A DNA stretch of 64,000 bases from Hydrogenophaga sp. (GTDB lineage: Bacteria > Pseudomonadota > Gammaproteobacteria > Burkholderiales > Burkholderiaceae_C). Shown here piece after piece: positions 1-8,077 of this stretch (its first letter is position 1; each line of letters opens with the position of its first letter). The notes below the pieces were generated by a model. The model saw only the letters and a program-made list of their open reading frames with translations, was not told where the DNA came from and searched no databases. The stretch is taken from NCBI RefSeq assembly GCF_019635465.1, contig NZ_JAHBZK010000021.1, forward strand, positions 28,479 through 92,478. The letters run 5' to 3'. A program made the position numbers and the translations under genes.

Positions 1-342
1 CTTGCCGGCCTGTGCCGCCCACTGGATCGCGGCCTGCAGGTCGGCCAGCACGCCCGGCGCGGGCAGTTCCTCGACCGCGGTCTTGAGGCCGAAGCCCTGC
101 TTCATGTCGGCCTCGGCATAGCCCAGCTCCAGCGATGCCTGGCCGGCACGCGAGAAGGTGCTGGGCGCCACCGCCAGGTAGCCCGCGGCGGCATAGCCGT
201 CGGCCACCGAGCGGATGTGGGAGTTGACGCCGAAGATCTCCTGCACGACGACGATGCCGCCCTTGGGCGTGCCGGCTGGGCGGGCCACATAGGCGGGGCA
301 GCTGTGGCCGTCGGCCGCGGTGAGGGTGATGGTTTCGCTCAT
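1..342 (-). CDS. Dienelactone hydrolase family protein (3' end outside window)
   Basis: Partial gene: the N-terminal 114 codons are present and the rest runs off the left edge. The start is well conserved for the family (MSETITLTAADG, then PKGGIVVVQEIFGVN near residue 30, then ADGYAAAGYLAVAP). Dienelactone hydrolases are cytosolic alpha/beta hydrolases with a Cys-His-Asp triad; the catalytic Cys region is not in the window, so activity cannot be judged. A purine-rich AGAGGA lies just upstream of the ATG. It runs the same way as the isomerase gene 41 bases upstream and is probably co-transcribed with it. Substrate unknown. Confidence 0.85.
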   Translation of the reverse strand, partial: MSETITLTAADGHSCPAYVARPAGTPKGGIVVVQEIFGVNSHIRSVADGYAAAGYLAVAPSTFSRAGQASLELGYAEADMKQGFGLKTAVEELPAPGVLADLQAAIQWAAQAGK

Positions 343-383
343 GGTGGTGTCCTCTGTCTGTCTGCTTGTTTGTTCGGTCTCGC

Positions 384-986
384 TCAGTTCTTCTGCAGCG
401 CACGTTCGACGAAGTCGAGCCGGTCCTGGCCCCAGAACATCTCGCCATCGACCACGTAGCTCGGTGAGCCGAACACGCTCACGTCGATGGCGGCCTGAGT
501 GTGGGCATCGGCCAGCGCCTGCGCCGCGTCGGTCTGCGATTGTGCGAGCCGCGCGGCGTCCAGGCCAGCCTCGCCAAGCAAGGCCGCCAGCGTGGCGGTG
601 TCGGCGATGTCGCGCTCCTGCGCCCACACGGCCGACATCACCGCGCCACTCAGACGCAGCGCGGCCTCGGCGCCGTCCTGCTCGGCCACGACGCTGATCA
701 GGCGCGCGGACGGGTCGCCCGCCACCGGAAAGTGCTTGGGGTGCAGGTTCAGCGGCAACTGCAGCCAGTCGCGGTAGCGCTGCAGCTCGACCAGGCGATA
801 GGCCTGGCGCTGCGGGGCGCGCTTGCCCAGCGGCAAGCCCCCCGAGAGCGGAAAGATCTTGCCCAGGTCCATGGGGCGCACGCGCACCTCGGCGTTGGTG
901 GCGCGGGCCATGCGCACGAAGCGCTCGTGGCCCAGGTAAGCCCAGGGGCTCATGGTGGCGAAGTAGTAGTCGACCTTGTGACGCAT
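384..986 (-). CDS. 2-hydroxychromene-2-carboxylate isomerase / DsbA-family (GST kappa-like)
   Basis: A 200-residue protein of the HCCA isomerase family, a thioredoxin-fold group that uses glutathione. The family start is clear: VDYYFATMSPWAYLGHERF, where the Ser before Pro-Trp (residue 13) is the expected glutathione-activating serine. A C-terminal SVFGSPSYVVDGEMFWGQDRL block is also diagnostic. The frame stays open further upstream, but the ATG at 986 has a GGAG ribosome site and matches the family start. In naphthalene catabolism this enzyme interconverts hydroxychromene carboxylate and benzylidene pyruvate; no naphthalene genes are nearby, so the true substrate is uncertain. It diverges from the SDR gene across about 106 bases. 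Confidence 0.85.
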   Translation of the reverse strand: MRHKVDYYFATMSPWAYLGHERFVRMARATNAEVRVRPMDLGKIFPLSGGLPLGKRAPQRQAYRLVELQRYRDWLQLPLNLHPKHFPVAGDPSARLISVVAEQDGAEAALRLSGAVMSAVWAQERDIADTATLAALLGEAGLDAARLAQSQTDAAQALADAHTQAAIDVSVFGSPSYVVDGEMFWGQDRLDFVERALQKN

Positions 987-1092
987 CGAAGTCTCCGGTG
1001 GCTGTTGTAATGGCGCCCGACATTGGCGCGCTGGCAGGGGCCGCGAAGGCGATCTTGTACGCGATGCGCGCGACAGTTGCAGGAGATCGGGT

Positions 1093-1842
1093 ATGGACAA
1101 CAAGGTTTTGCTGGTGACGGGCGGCTCGCGCGGCATCGGAGCGGCCACCTGCCACCTGGCGGCGCGCCAAGGCTGGGCAGTGGCGGTGAACTACACCGCC
1201 AACTCGCTGGCCGCCGATGAGGTGGTGCGCGCCACCCGCGCCAACGGTGGCCAGGCCATGGCGGTGCAGGCCGACGTCGCCGACGAGGCGCAGGTGCTGC
1301 GCATGTTCGAGCACATCGACGCCAAGTTCGGTCGGCTCAGCGGGCTGGTCAACAACGCCGGCGTGGTCGACGTCACCGCCCGCATCGACGAGATGAGCGT
1401 GGCGCGCTGGCGCCGCATGTTCGACATCAACGTCATCGGCAGCATGCTGTGTGCCCGCGAGGCGGTGCGCCGCATGAGCACGAAGCACGGCGGCAGCGGC
1501 GGCGCGATCGTCAACGTCTCCAGCGCCGCGTCGCGCCTGGGCTCGGCCGGTCAGTACGTGGACTACGCCGCGGCCAAGGGTGCCATCGACGTGTTCACCG
1601 TCGGCCTGGCGCGCGAGGTGGCCGACGAGGGTGTGCGCGTCAATGCGGTGCGCCCGGGCCTGATCGAAACCGACATCCACGCCAGCGGCGGCCTGCCCAA
1701 CCGCGTGCGCGACCTGCAGCACCTGGTGCCGATGCAGCGCGGCGGCCGCCCGGAGGAAGTGGCCGAGGCGATCGTCTGGCTGCTGTCGGACGCGGCCAGC
1801 TACACGACCATGAGCCTGGTCGACGTCTCGGGAGGCCGCTGA
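1093..1842 (+). CDS. SDR family oxidoreductase (FabG/glucose 1-dehydrogenase-like)
   Basis: A classical 249-residue short-chain dehydrogenase. The nucleotide-binding motif GGSRGIG is at residues 10-16, NNAG at 87-90, the catalytic serine pair at 143-144 and the YAAAK motif gives Tyr158/Lys162. The C-terminal PEEVAEAIVWLLSD and VDVSGGR blocks are typical. It should reduce a keto group or oxidise an alcohol with NAD(P). The ATG follows GGAG by seven bases. It overlaps the MaoC gene by one base (TGATG), so the two are translationally coupled and may act successively on an acyl-thioester or hydroxyacid. Substrate cannot be assigned. Confidence 0.9.
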   Translation: MDNKVLLVTGGSRGIGAATCHLAARQGWAVAVNYTANSLAADEVVRATRANGGQAMAVQADVADEAQVLRMFEHIDAKFGRLSGLVNNAGVVDVTARIDEMSVARWRRMFDINVIGSMLCAREAVRRMSTKHGGSGGAIVNVSSAASRLGSAGQYVDYAAAKGAIDVFTVGLAREVADEGVRVNAVRPGLIETDIHASGGLPNRVRDLQHLVPMQRGGRPEEVAEAIVWLLSDAASYTTMSLVDVSGGR

Positions 1843-2321
1843 TGGGTGTCACCAAGAAGGAACCCCGCATCTGGTGGGAAGATCTGCAGACCGGCGAGGT
1901 GCGCGAGCTCGGCAGCATCACCCCCACGGCCGAGGAGATCGTGGCCTTTGCCAGCCAATGGGACCCGCAACCGTTTCACCTCGACCCCGAGGCCGCCAAG
2001 GACTCGGTGTTTGGCGCGCTGTGCGCCAGTGGCTGGCACACCTGCGCCATGGCCATGCGCCTGATGGTGACCAACTTCCTGCACGAGACCTCCAGCCTGG
2101 GCTCGCCCGGCCTGGACAGCCTGAAGTGGCTCAAGCCGGTGTTCCCCGGCGACACGCTCACGCTGCGCCACACCATTCACGAGAAACGCGTGATGGCCCG
2201 CCGCCCCGACGTGGGCCTGGTGCGCACCAGCTGGGAGATGGTCAACCAGCACGGCGAGCCGGTACTGCGCATGGAAGGGCATGGGATGTTCCGCCTTCGG
2301 GCACCGGAACATCCCAGTTGA
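1842..2321 (+). CDS. MaoC-like dehydratase/hydratase
   Basis: A 159-residue single hot-dog domain. The hydratase-2 signature is visible as FASQWDPQPFHLD around residues 40-52, with the Asp and His expected at the active site, followed by FGALCASGWHT. MaoC-like enzymes add or remove water on enoyl-CoA or related thioesters. The start overlaps the SDR stop, implying one transcript. Its last 13 codons are made of an 11-bp inverted repeat (2283-2315), so the C-terminal tail may have been shaped by a repetitive element. Confidence 0.85.
   Translation: MGVTKKEPRIWWEDLQTGEVRELGSITPTAEEIVAFASQWDPQPFHLDPEAAKDSVFGALCASGWHTCAMAMRLMVTNFLHETSSLGSPGLDSLKWLKPVFPGDTLTLRHTIHEKRVMARRPDVGLVRTSWEMVNQHGEPVLRMEGHGMFRLRAPEHPS
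2283..2315. repeat. 11-bp perfect inverted repeat (hairpin) at the end of maoC-like gene
   Basis: GGGATGTTCCG at 2283-2293 is followed by an 11-base loop and the exact complement CGGAACATCCC at 2305-2315. It lies inside the last codons of the MaoC-like gene. No T-run follows, so it is not a standard intrinsic terminator; it resembles a REP-like palindrome. Confidence 0.75.
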
Positions 2322-2371
2322 GCGTTGTGCGTTTCTCGTTGAGCGTGCGCATGTTGGCGGGCGCAAAATCC

Positions 2372-2447
2372 ACGCCCAACGCCCAACGCCCAACGCCCAA
2401 CGCACAACGCACAACGCCCAACGCACAACGCACAACGCACAACGCAG
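2372..2447. repeat. 7-bp tandem repeat (ACGCCCA/ACGCACA), about ten copies
   Basis: Ten head-to-tail heptamers occupy 2372-2441, then a partial copy. Two variants alternate: four ACGCCCA, two ACGCACA, one ACGCCCA, three ACGCACA. The opposite orientation (GTTGTGCGTT) occurs at 2324-2333, so the region can fold back on itself. The array separates the MaoC-like stop from the marC start and is a candidate variable-number tandem repeat. Confidence 0.9.
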
Positions 2448-2460
2448 CTCGCCCGACGCC

Positions 2461-3081
2461 GTGGACTTCAAACCCCTCATCACCCTGCTGGCGATCGTCA
2501 ACCCGTTGGCGATCGTGCCCTTCTTCATCCATTACACGCAGGGCTTCAGCCGCAAGCAGCGCCAGCGCACGGTGCTGATCTCCTCGATCAGCGCGTTCGC
2601 GGTCATCGCCACCTGCGCGCTCATCGGGCTGCAGATCCTCGAGTTCTTCTCGATCTCGCTGGCCAGCTTCCAGGTCGGCGGCGGCATGCTGCTGCTCACC
2701 TCGGCGCTGTCCATGCTCAATGCGCGACCGGCCGAGGCCAAGGCCACCGAGCAGGAGGTGAGCGACGCCTCGTCGCGCACCAGCATTGCGGTGGTGCCGC
2801 TGACGATTCCCTTGCTCACGGGGCCGGCCAGCATGTCCACTGTGGTGATCTACGCCGACCAGGCCAAGACCTTTCTGCAGCACGCCGCGCTGGTGGGCTA
2901 CGGCGTGGTGGTGGCGCTGGCCACGGCGCTGTGCTTTGCGCTGGCCGAACCCATTGCACGCGGGCTCGGCCAGACCGGCATCAACGTCATGACCCGGCTG
3001 ATGGGCCTGATCCTCGCCGCGCTGGCGGTCGAGGTCATGGCCAACGGGCTGATCAAGCTGTTCCCGGCGCTGGCCGGGTAA
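2461..3081 (+). CDS. MarC family integral membrane protein
   Basis: A 206-residue MarC/UPF0056-type protein with about six hydrophobic segments. The family start (DFKPLITLLAIVNPLAIVPFF) and the central TIPLLTGPASMSTVVIYAD block are conserved. The physiological role of MarC proteins is not settled; the name does not imply drug resistance. The GTG at 2461 is chosen because it gives the family length and begins right at the conserved start. The frame stays open upstream through the heptamer array, which would add a low-complexity peptide. No good ribosome site is seen, so the repeats may influence expression. Confidence 0.85.
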   Translation: MDFKPLITLLAIVNPLAIVPFFIHYTQGFSRKQRQRTVLISSISAFAVIATCALIGLQILEFFSISLASFQVGGGMLLLTSALSMLNARPAEAKATEQEVSDASSRTSIAVVPLTIPLLTGPASMSTVVIYADQAKTFLQHAALVGYGVVVALATALCFALAEPIARGLGQTGINVMTRLMGLILAALAVEVMANGLIKLFPALAG

Positions 3082-3090
3082 GCCCCCGCC

Positions 3091-4095
3091 TCACTTCATC
3101 TTCTGCGTCTCGGCGCGGAACTCGGCCAGCACCGCGCGCGCGTTCTTGAGGCCGCGCGCTTCCGCTGCCGCCACCCACTTGTCTTCCAGCTGCGACTGCT
3201 TGGCCTTCACATCGTTGATGAAGGCCTCGTTGGCCATCTGGCGTTGCACGCCGGTGGTCTTCTGGATCTCGCGCGAGGCGGCGTCGGTGCGGTCCCAGCC
3301 GGCGGCAAACAGGCGCGCCGCGGCCTCGCCCGAGACCTTGTCGATGGCGGCCTTCTCTTCGGGCTTGAGGGCGTCGTACTTGCCCTGATTCATCATGAAT
3401 ACGAAGCTGGTGTTGTAGAGGCCGCCGGGGAAGGTGGTGGCGTACTTGACCATGCTCAGCCGCATGGACTGCAGCGACTCGTCGGGGAAGAAGGTGCCGT
3501 CCATCACGCCGGTGGACAGCAGCTCGAAGGATTCGGTGGCGGGCTTGAGCGTGGTGTTCCAGCCCATCAGCTTGGACAACTCGTTGATGTTGCCGCCACC
3601 GATGCGGAACTTGAGTTTGGCCGCGTCGGCCGCGCTGCCCACCGGCTGCTTGACGGTGAAGATGATGCCTGGGCCGTGCGTGAACACGGCCAGCGTCTTC
3701 ACGCCCTTGTGCTCGCCCAGCGGCGCGAAGTACTTGTTGTAGATGCGCTGGTAGGCCACCGTGGTGGCGGTGGAGCTGTCGCCCAGGAAGGGGAACTCGG
3801 CCACCTGGGTGAAGACGAAGCGGCCGGGCGTGTAACCGTCCACCGTGAACGACACGTCGGCCAGGCCATCGCGCACCGCATCGAAGGTGCCGGGGGGCGC
3901 CGACACCGCCTTGGGCAACAGGTTGCACTTGACGCTGCCCTTGGTTTCTTTCTCGACGGCTTCGCACCACTGGTTCTGGGCCACGGTGGCGCCGTGCGCC
4001 GGTGGCAGCCAGGTCGACACGTTGAGCACGGTCTGCGCGCTGGCGGCGGTGCCGATGGCCATCAGGGCGGCCAGGGTGATGGGGTTGCGGGTCAT
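3091..4095 (-). CDS. TRAP transporter substrate-binding protein (DctP family)
   Basis: A 334-residue periplasmic solute-binding protein with a cleavable signal peptide (residues 1-20, ending ASA). The DctP fold is indicated by YTPGRFVFTQVAEFPFLG, the GGGNINELSKLMGWNTT region and a lysine-rich C-terminus. TRAP binding proteins deliver organic acids to a DctQM permease, but no DctQ or DctM gene is present in the window. It is the last gene of the minus-strand run that includes the Rieske oxygenase and the homoprotocatechuate genes, so an aromatic or organic acid ligand is inferred. Confidence 0.9.
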   Translation of the reverse strand: MTRNPITLAALMAIGTAASAQTVLNVSTWLPPAHGATVAQNQWCEAVEKETKGSVKCNLLPKAVSAPPGTFDAVRDGLADVSFTVDGYTPGRFVFTQVAEFPFLGDSSTATTVAYQRIYNKYFAPLGEHKGVKTLAVFTHGPGIIFTVKQPVGSAADAAKLKFRIGGGNINELSKLMGWNTTLKPATESFELLSTGVMDGTFFPDESLQSMRLSMVKYATTFPGGLYNTSFVFMMNQGKYDALKPEEKAAIDKVSGEAAARLFAAGWDRTDAASREIQKTTGVQRQMANEAFINDVKAKQSQLEDKWVAAAEARGLKNARAVLAEFRAETQKMK

Positions 4096-4144
4096 GGGCT
4101 TGTCTCCGGGATGTGTTGTGGTGGGACGGGAACGGAAAAGCGGC

Positions 4145-5230
4145 TCAGGCCACCGGGGCGGGCTGCGCAGACAGGCGTTGCGCCTCCTGCTCGGCGCGCA
4201 CGCGCGCTTCGAGCAGGCGACGGAACTGGATCAGCGCCGCGTCCATCGCCAGCGGCAACATCGGCAGCGTGGGGTTGTGCTGAATGTTGCGGTGCTGCGC
4301 GGTGATCATGTCGCGGTCTTCGTTGAAGGCGCCGATCAGGCTGTTGTAGATGCTCTCGGTCACGCTGGCGTCGCCCTCGCCCGTGGGGTGCGACTGCTGG
4401 AAGAAGTAGTGCGTGGTGGTGGCCGTCTCGGGCGTCAGGGTCTGGCACGAGTGCAGACGCACCGAGGGACCGGCGGCGTCGGGTGCCTGCCCGGTCGGAC
4501 GCCCGCCAGAGTGCATCAGCAGCGTGCCCGGCAACAGGAATTCGTAGACGAACCAGCGGTCCAGGTTGGTGTCGAAGCTGCGAAAGCGTTGGTAGAACGG
4601 CGGCGGCGGCACGTCACTGACCTGGCGCGACACCTTGATGCCCATCTGCGGCCAGTCGGCATGGGCCCCGGCCACGGGCTCGATCGTCGGCCGCGCCTGC
4701 GCGATGCGCGTGGAGCCGCCCAGCGACTTCTCGTGCACATAGCTCAGGTGCGAGAAGTCGAGCAGGTTGTCGCAGATCAGCAGGTACGGTGTGTCGTAGT
4801 GCAGGTAGCCGGGCTTGTTCTGCCAGTCCGGCGAATCGCAGCTGAAGTTGTCGGGCAGCAGCGCGTCGTCGGCCAGCGCCGGGTCGCCCATCCACACGAA
4901 CACCCACTTGTTCCTGAGCACCATCGGGTAGCGCTTGACGCGCGCCTTGGCCGGCACGATCTCGATGCCCGGTGCCTCCACACACTGGCCGCGGGGGTCG
5001 AACTTGAGCCCGTGGTAGCCGCAGCGCACGCAGTCGCCCTCGCGCCGCCCCACCGACAGGGGTGCGTGCCGATGGCAGCAGCGGTCTTCCAGCGCGACCA
5101 GATCACCCGCCTGGGTGCGGTAGACCAGCACCGGCTCGCCGAGCACGGTGCGCGTGAACAGCGTCGGCGAATCGGCCGACGGAATTTCGTGATCCCAGGC
5201 GATCACGTACCAGCAATTGCGAAGCCACAT
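4145..5230 (-). CDS. Rieske 2Fe-2S aromatic oxygenase, VanA-like
   Basis: A 361-residue oxygenase alpha subunit. The Rieske cluster ligands are Cys51, His53, Cys70 and His73, and the mononuclear iron site is DNLLDFSHLSYVHE with His161 and His166 and bridging Asp154. Size and sequence resemble vanillate O-demethylase oxygenases, which remove methyl groups from methoxyaromatics using electrons from a separate reductase. No VanB-type reductase is nearby. It sits downstream of homoprotocatechuate genes, so O-demethylation of a substrate such as homovanillate is a plausible guess, not shown. A LuxR-type regulator is immediately upstream. Confidence 0.88.
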   Translation of the reverse strand: MWLRNCWYVIAWDHEIPSADSPTLFTRTVLGEPVLVYRTQAGDLVALEDRCCHRHAPLSVGRREGDCVRCGYHGLKFDPRGQCVEAPGIEIVPAKARVKRYPMVLRNKWVFVWMGDPALADDALLPDNFSCDSPDWQNKPGYLHYDTPYLLICDNLLDFSHLSYVHEKSLGGSTRIAQARPTIEPVAGAHADWPQMGIKVSRQVSDVPPPPFYQRFRSFDTNLDRWFVYEFLLPGTLLMHSGGRPTGQAPDAAGPSVRLHSCQTLTPETATTTHYFFQQSHPTGEGDASVTESIYNSLIGAFNEDRDMITAQHRNIQHNPTLPMLPLAMDAALIQFRRLLEARVRAEQEAQRLSAQPAPVA

Positions 5231-5289
5231 GGCCTTGTCTCCTCCTCTGGGGGTGGAGCGGCCATGCTAGGCGGGGGTGGGTGAGGGCT

Positions 5290-5322
5290 TGTCCCCTTCG
5301 GGGGGGATGGACGGGGACATCC
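5290..5322. promoter_or_regulatory. Inverted repeat upstream of the Rieske oxygenase gene
   Basis: TGTCCCC at 5290-5296 pairs with GGGGACA at 5313-5319, and GGATG (5305-5309) with CATCC (5318-5322). It lies about 60-90 bases upstream of the oxygenase start and after the stop of the LuxR-type gene, a suitable place for an activator site. Function is inferred from position only. Confidence 0.35.
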
Positions 5323-5347
5323 AACCCGCCGCGGCATGATCGTGCCG

Positions 5348-6169
5348 TCAGCCCAGCCAGCGCGCCAGCCGCACCCGGTCCGCCGGTAAGCCCGCTTCGG
5401 CCAGCTTGGCGTAGGCGCGCTTGCGCAGGGTCACCACGGTCGACGGCGCGACGTCGAGCTCGGTGGCGATGCCGTCGGCGCTCATGCCGCTGGCGATGCG
5501 GGCGACCACCTCGGCTTCGCGCGGCGACAGCGTGGGCAGCAGCCGCTGCAACTGGTGGCGCGAGCGGACGATCTCGGCGCAGCGGTCGGCGGCCACGGCT
5601 TGCGCGCCCAGGGCAGCCTGGTGGGCCTGGCGCAGCAGCGGGGCGAGGCCGAGCAGGCGGTGGATATCGCCTTCGCTGAACTGGCCCTGGTGGTGGTCGC
5701 GGTAGAGGTGAATGGCCTGCACCGCGCCGGGCGCGGGTGCGTGCAACAGGGTGAAGCGCTCGGTCAGGCGCTCGCGGGTGTAGATGTCGTTGCGCCAGCC
5801 GGCCACGGGCAGTTCGTCGGCGCGGCAATGCAGCACCGCCACCTCGTGCGCCGGGCGCTCGGCCACCCGGTCGGCCAGCCGCATCACGGCGTCGCTGCGC
5901 CAGTAGCTGCGGCGGTAGATGGCAAAGCACTCGGCCACCACGTCGCGGTCGTGCGTGTGGCGCGAGCTGCCTTCGATGAGTTCGGGCGTGTCGCGACGAA
6001 AGTGCACCAGCGAGAGGTACTCAACCGGCACCACCGCATCGATGGCGCGCAGCAGGCGCGATGCGCTGGGCGGCGCGCTGGCGCAGTCGAGCAGGGCCGA
6101 GACGGCCTGCGGGTTCAGAGCAGGACTGTTGGCGGTGGGGGCGCTGTCGAACGACCAGATGGCGGGCAT
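5348..6169 (-). CDS. LuxR-type transcriptional regulator
   Basis: A 273-residue regulator whose last 65 residues form a LuxR/GerE helix-turn-helix: LSPREAEVVARIASGMSADGIATELDVAPSTV, with the usual Pro-Arg-Glu-Glu-like start and conserved Val-Ala recognition region. The N-terminal 200 residues have no autoinducer-binding or receiver signature that I recognise. It lies between a ketopantoate-reductase-like gene and the Rieske oxygenase gene, on the same strand. The adjacent inverted repeat suggests it controls the oxygenase and TRAP genes. Effector unknown. Confidence 0.85.
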   Translation of the reverse strand: MPAIWSFDSAPTANSPALNPQAVSALLDCASAPPSASRLLRAIDAVVPVEYLSLVHFRRDTPELIEGSSRHTHDRDVVAECFAIYRRSYWRSDAVMRLADRVAERPAHEVAVLHCRADELPVAGWRNDIYTRERLTERFTLLHAPAPGAVQAIHLYRDHHQGQFSEGDIHRLLGLAPLLRQAHQAALGAQAVAADRCAEIVRSRHQLQRLLPTLSPREAEVVARIASGMSADGIATELDVAPSTVVTLRKRAYAKLAEAGLPADRVRLARWLG

Positions 6170-6210
6170 GGCCTCATTCTCGAAAGCACACCGCCTGCGC
6201 TGCCAGCGGA

Positions 6211-7218
6211 CTAACCCTGTGCCTCGGGGTACAGCCCCAGCGTGCGCGCCTTCAGCCGCGCCAGGCCCATGAGCGCATCGGTGAACGGCGTGGGCACCTG
6301 GGTGAGGCGACCGAGCTCGGCGACCACGCCCACCAGTGCGTCAAGCTCGACCGGGCGCAGCGCTTCCACGTCCTGCAGCATCGAGGTCTTGAAGGCGCCG
6401 AGCTTGAGCGTCATGGCGTGGCGGTCTTCGGGTTGCTGGTCGATGGGGATGCCGATCTTCGCGCCGATGGCCTTGGCCTCGAGCATCACCGCACTGATGA
6501 AGCCGCGCACCTGCGGGTCGGCCAGGATGCGGTCGGTGGTGGCGCCGGTGATGGCGCTGACCGGGTTGACCGTCATGTTGCCCCAAAGCTTGTACCAGAT
6601 GTCGCGCTGGATCTGCGGCGACAGCGTGGCGTCGACGCCCGCCTGGCGCAGCAGCGCCACCACGGCCTGCGCGCGCGGGCTTTGCTCGCCCGAGGGTTCG
6701 CCCACCAGCAGGCCGTTGCCAAAGTGATGGCGCACCAGGCCCGGGGCATCCACCGAGCAGCTGGCATGCACCACCCCGCCGAGGATGTGGCGCGCCGGCA
6801 CGGCGCGTGCCATGGCACCGCCGGGGTCCACCACCGGCAGCGGCGTGCCTTTCAGCGCCCCGCCAAAACCTTCGAAGAACCACCAGGGCACGCCGTTCAT
6901 GGCGGTGAGCACCGTGGTGTGACGGCCGATCAGGGGTTCGACGATGGGCGCGATGCTGGGCAGCGCGGGCGCCTTGACCGCCAGGATGACGAGGTCGTGC
7001 GCGCCCAGCTGGTAGGCGCGGTCGGAGGCCTCGACCGGGCACTGCAGCAGTTCGCCGCCCTGGTGCAGGCGCAATCCGTGTTGGCGCAGTGCGTTGAGCG
7101 TGTCGCCGCGCGCAAGCGCACTGAGCTGGCAGCCGGCGCGGCCCAGGCGCACGCCGAGCCAGCCGCCGATGGCGCCGGCGCCGACGATGGCCACGCTCTG
7201 GATGGTGGGTTGGGTCAT
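6211..7218 (-). CDS. 2-dehydropantoate 2-reductase family (ApbA/PanE-like)
   Basis: A 335-residue NADPH-dependent reductase. The N-terminal Rossmann motif is VAIVGAGAIGGWLGVRLG, and the C-terminal domain carries WYKLWGNMTVNPVSAITG with the lysine and asparagine expected for ketopantoate reductases. True PanE is about 300 residues and unlinked to catabolism; this paralogue sits in a degradation operon, so it may reduce another 2-keto acid. It follows the class II aldolase gene, 42 bases away, in the direction of transcription. Confidence 0.85.
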   Translation of the reverse strand: MTQPTIQSVAIVGAGAIGGWLGVRLGRAGCQLSALARGDTLNALRQHGLRLHQGGELLQCPVEASDRAYQLGAHDLVILAVKAPALPSIAPIVEPLIGRHTTVLTAMNGVPWWFFEGFGGALKGTPLPVVDPGGAMARAVPARHILGGVVHASCSVDAPGLVRHHFGNGLLVGEPSGEQSPRAQAVVALLRQAGVDATLSPQIQRDIWYKLWGNMTVNPVSAITGATTDRILADPQVRGFISAVMLEAKAIGAKIGIPIDQQPEDRHAMTLKLGAFKTSMLQDVEALRPVELDALVGVVAELGRLTQVPTPFTDALMGLARLKARTLGLYPEAQG

Positions 7219-7260
7219 GCGCGCGAGCTTAACCGCGGGCCCTGGGTGCCGGGATGACGC

Positions 7261-8055
7261 TCAGGCCCGGTAGCTGCTGTCGATGCGATCGACCTGGCGC
7301 ACCAGGGCGTCGAACACGTCGCGCCCGGCCCCGTGGTTGGGGTTGAACTGCAGGGCGTCGCGCGTGCATTTGGCCGCGATGTCTTCGGGCACCGGAATGG
7401 CCGCCTGCGCACCGCCCATGCTGAAGGTGGCGAGCTGGATCTCGCAGGCGCGCTGCAGCGTCCAGAGAATGGCGAAGGTCTGCGGCAGGGTGGCACCCCA
7501 GGCCAGCAGGCCGTGATTGCGCAGGATCACCGCCGGCTTGCCGCCCATGCTTTGCAGCAGGCGCGGGCCCTCGTCGGCGTGGATGGTGATGCCCTCGAAG
7601 TCGTGGTACGCCACCATGCCGTGCAGCTGCGCGGTGTAGAAGTTGGTTTGCTGCAGACCGTCCTTGAGGCAGGCCACCGACACGCCGGCCGTGGTGTGCG
7701 TGTGCATGACGCAGTGCGCGCCCTCCAGGCCGTCGTGAATGGCCGCGTGCACCGTGAAGCCCGCCGGGTTGACGCGGTGCGCCGAGCCGTCGAGCACCTT
7801 GCCCTGCAGATCGATCTTGACGAGGTTGCTCGCGGTCACTTCGCTGTAGTGCAGGCCGAAGGGATTGATGAGGAACTGCTTGGCGCCACCGGTGACGCTG
7901 TCGGGCAGGCGCAGCGTGATGTGGTTGTAGATCATCTCCGTCCAGCCCAGCATGGCGAAGACGCGGTAGCAGGCGGCCAGCTCCAGGCGCGCGGCCCATT
8001 CGTCCGCGTGCATGCCGGGTGGCAGCACCGTGGTGTTTTGCAGGGGGGCGTTCAT
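7261..8055 (-). CDS. Class II aldolase/adducin family protein
   Basis: A 264-residue class II aldolase-fold protein. Zinc ligands are visible as MHTHTTAG and LRNHGLLAWG, and the N-terminal WTEMIYNHITLRLP block is typical of the decarboxylase/aldolase branch. Enzymes of this type cleave or decarboxylate sugar-like or hydroxy-keto compounds. The ATG at 8055 has a GGAG site; the frame extends further upstream but has no family similarity there. Its position after hpaI suggests a role in processing side-chain products, but the reaction is not known. Confidence 0.85.
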   Translation of the reverse strand: MNAPLQNTTVLPPGMHADEWAARLELAACYRVFAMLGWTEMIYNHITLRLPDSVTGGAKQFLINPFGLHYSEVTASNLVKIDLQGKVLDGSAHRVNPAGFTVHAAIHDGLEGAHCVMHTHTTAGVSVACLKDGLQQTNFYTAQLHGMVAYHDFEGITIHADEGPRLLQSMGGKPAVILRNHGLLAWGATLPQTFAILWTLQRACEIQLATFSMGGAQAAIPVPEDIAAKCTRDALQFNPNHGAGRDVFDALVRQVDRIDSSYRA

Positions 8056-8077
8056 GGTCTTGTCTCCTCTCGAATGA

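Noticed and set aside
987-1148. N-terminal extension of the HCCA isomerase-like protein to 254 residues
   Set aside because: The extension is Arg/Pro-rich with no family similarity and overlaps the divergent SDR gene; the ATG at 986 has a ribosome site.
2372-2447. CRISPR array
   Set aside because: Units are seven bases without spacers; it is a simple tandem repeat and no cas gene is near.
2281-2460. N-terminal extension of MarC through the heptamer array
   Set aside because: It would encode a low-complexity repeat peptide not found in MarC proteins, which begin at the DFKPL region.
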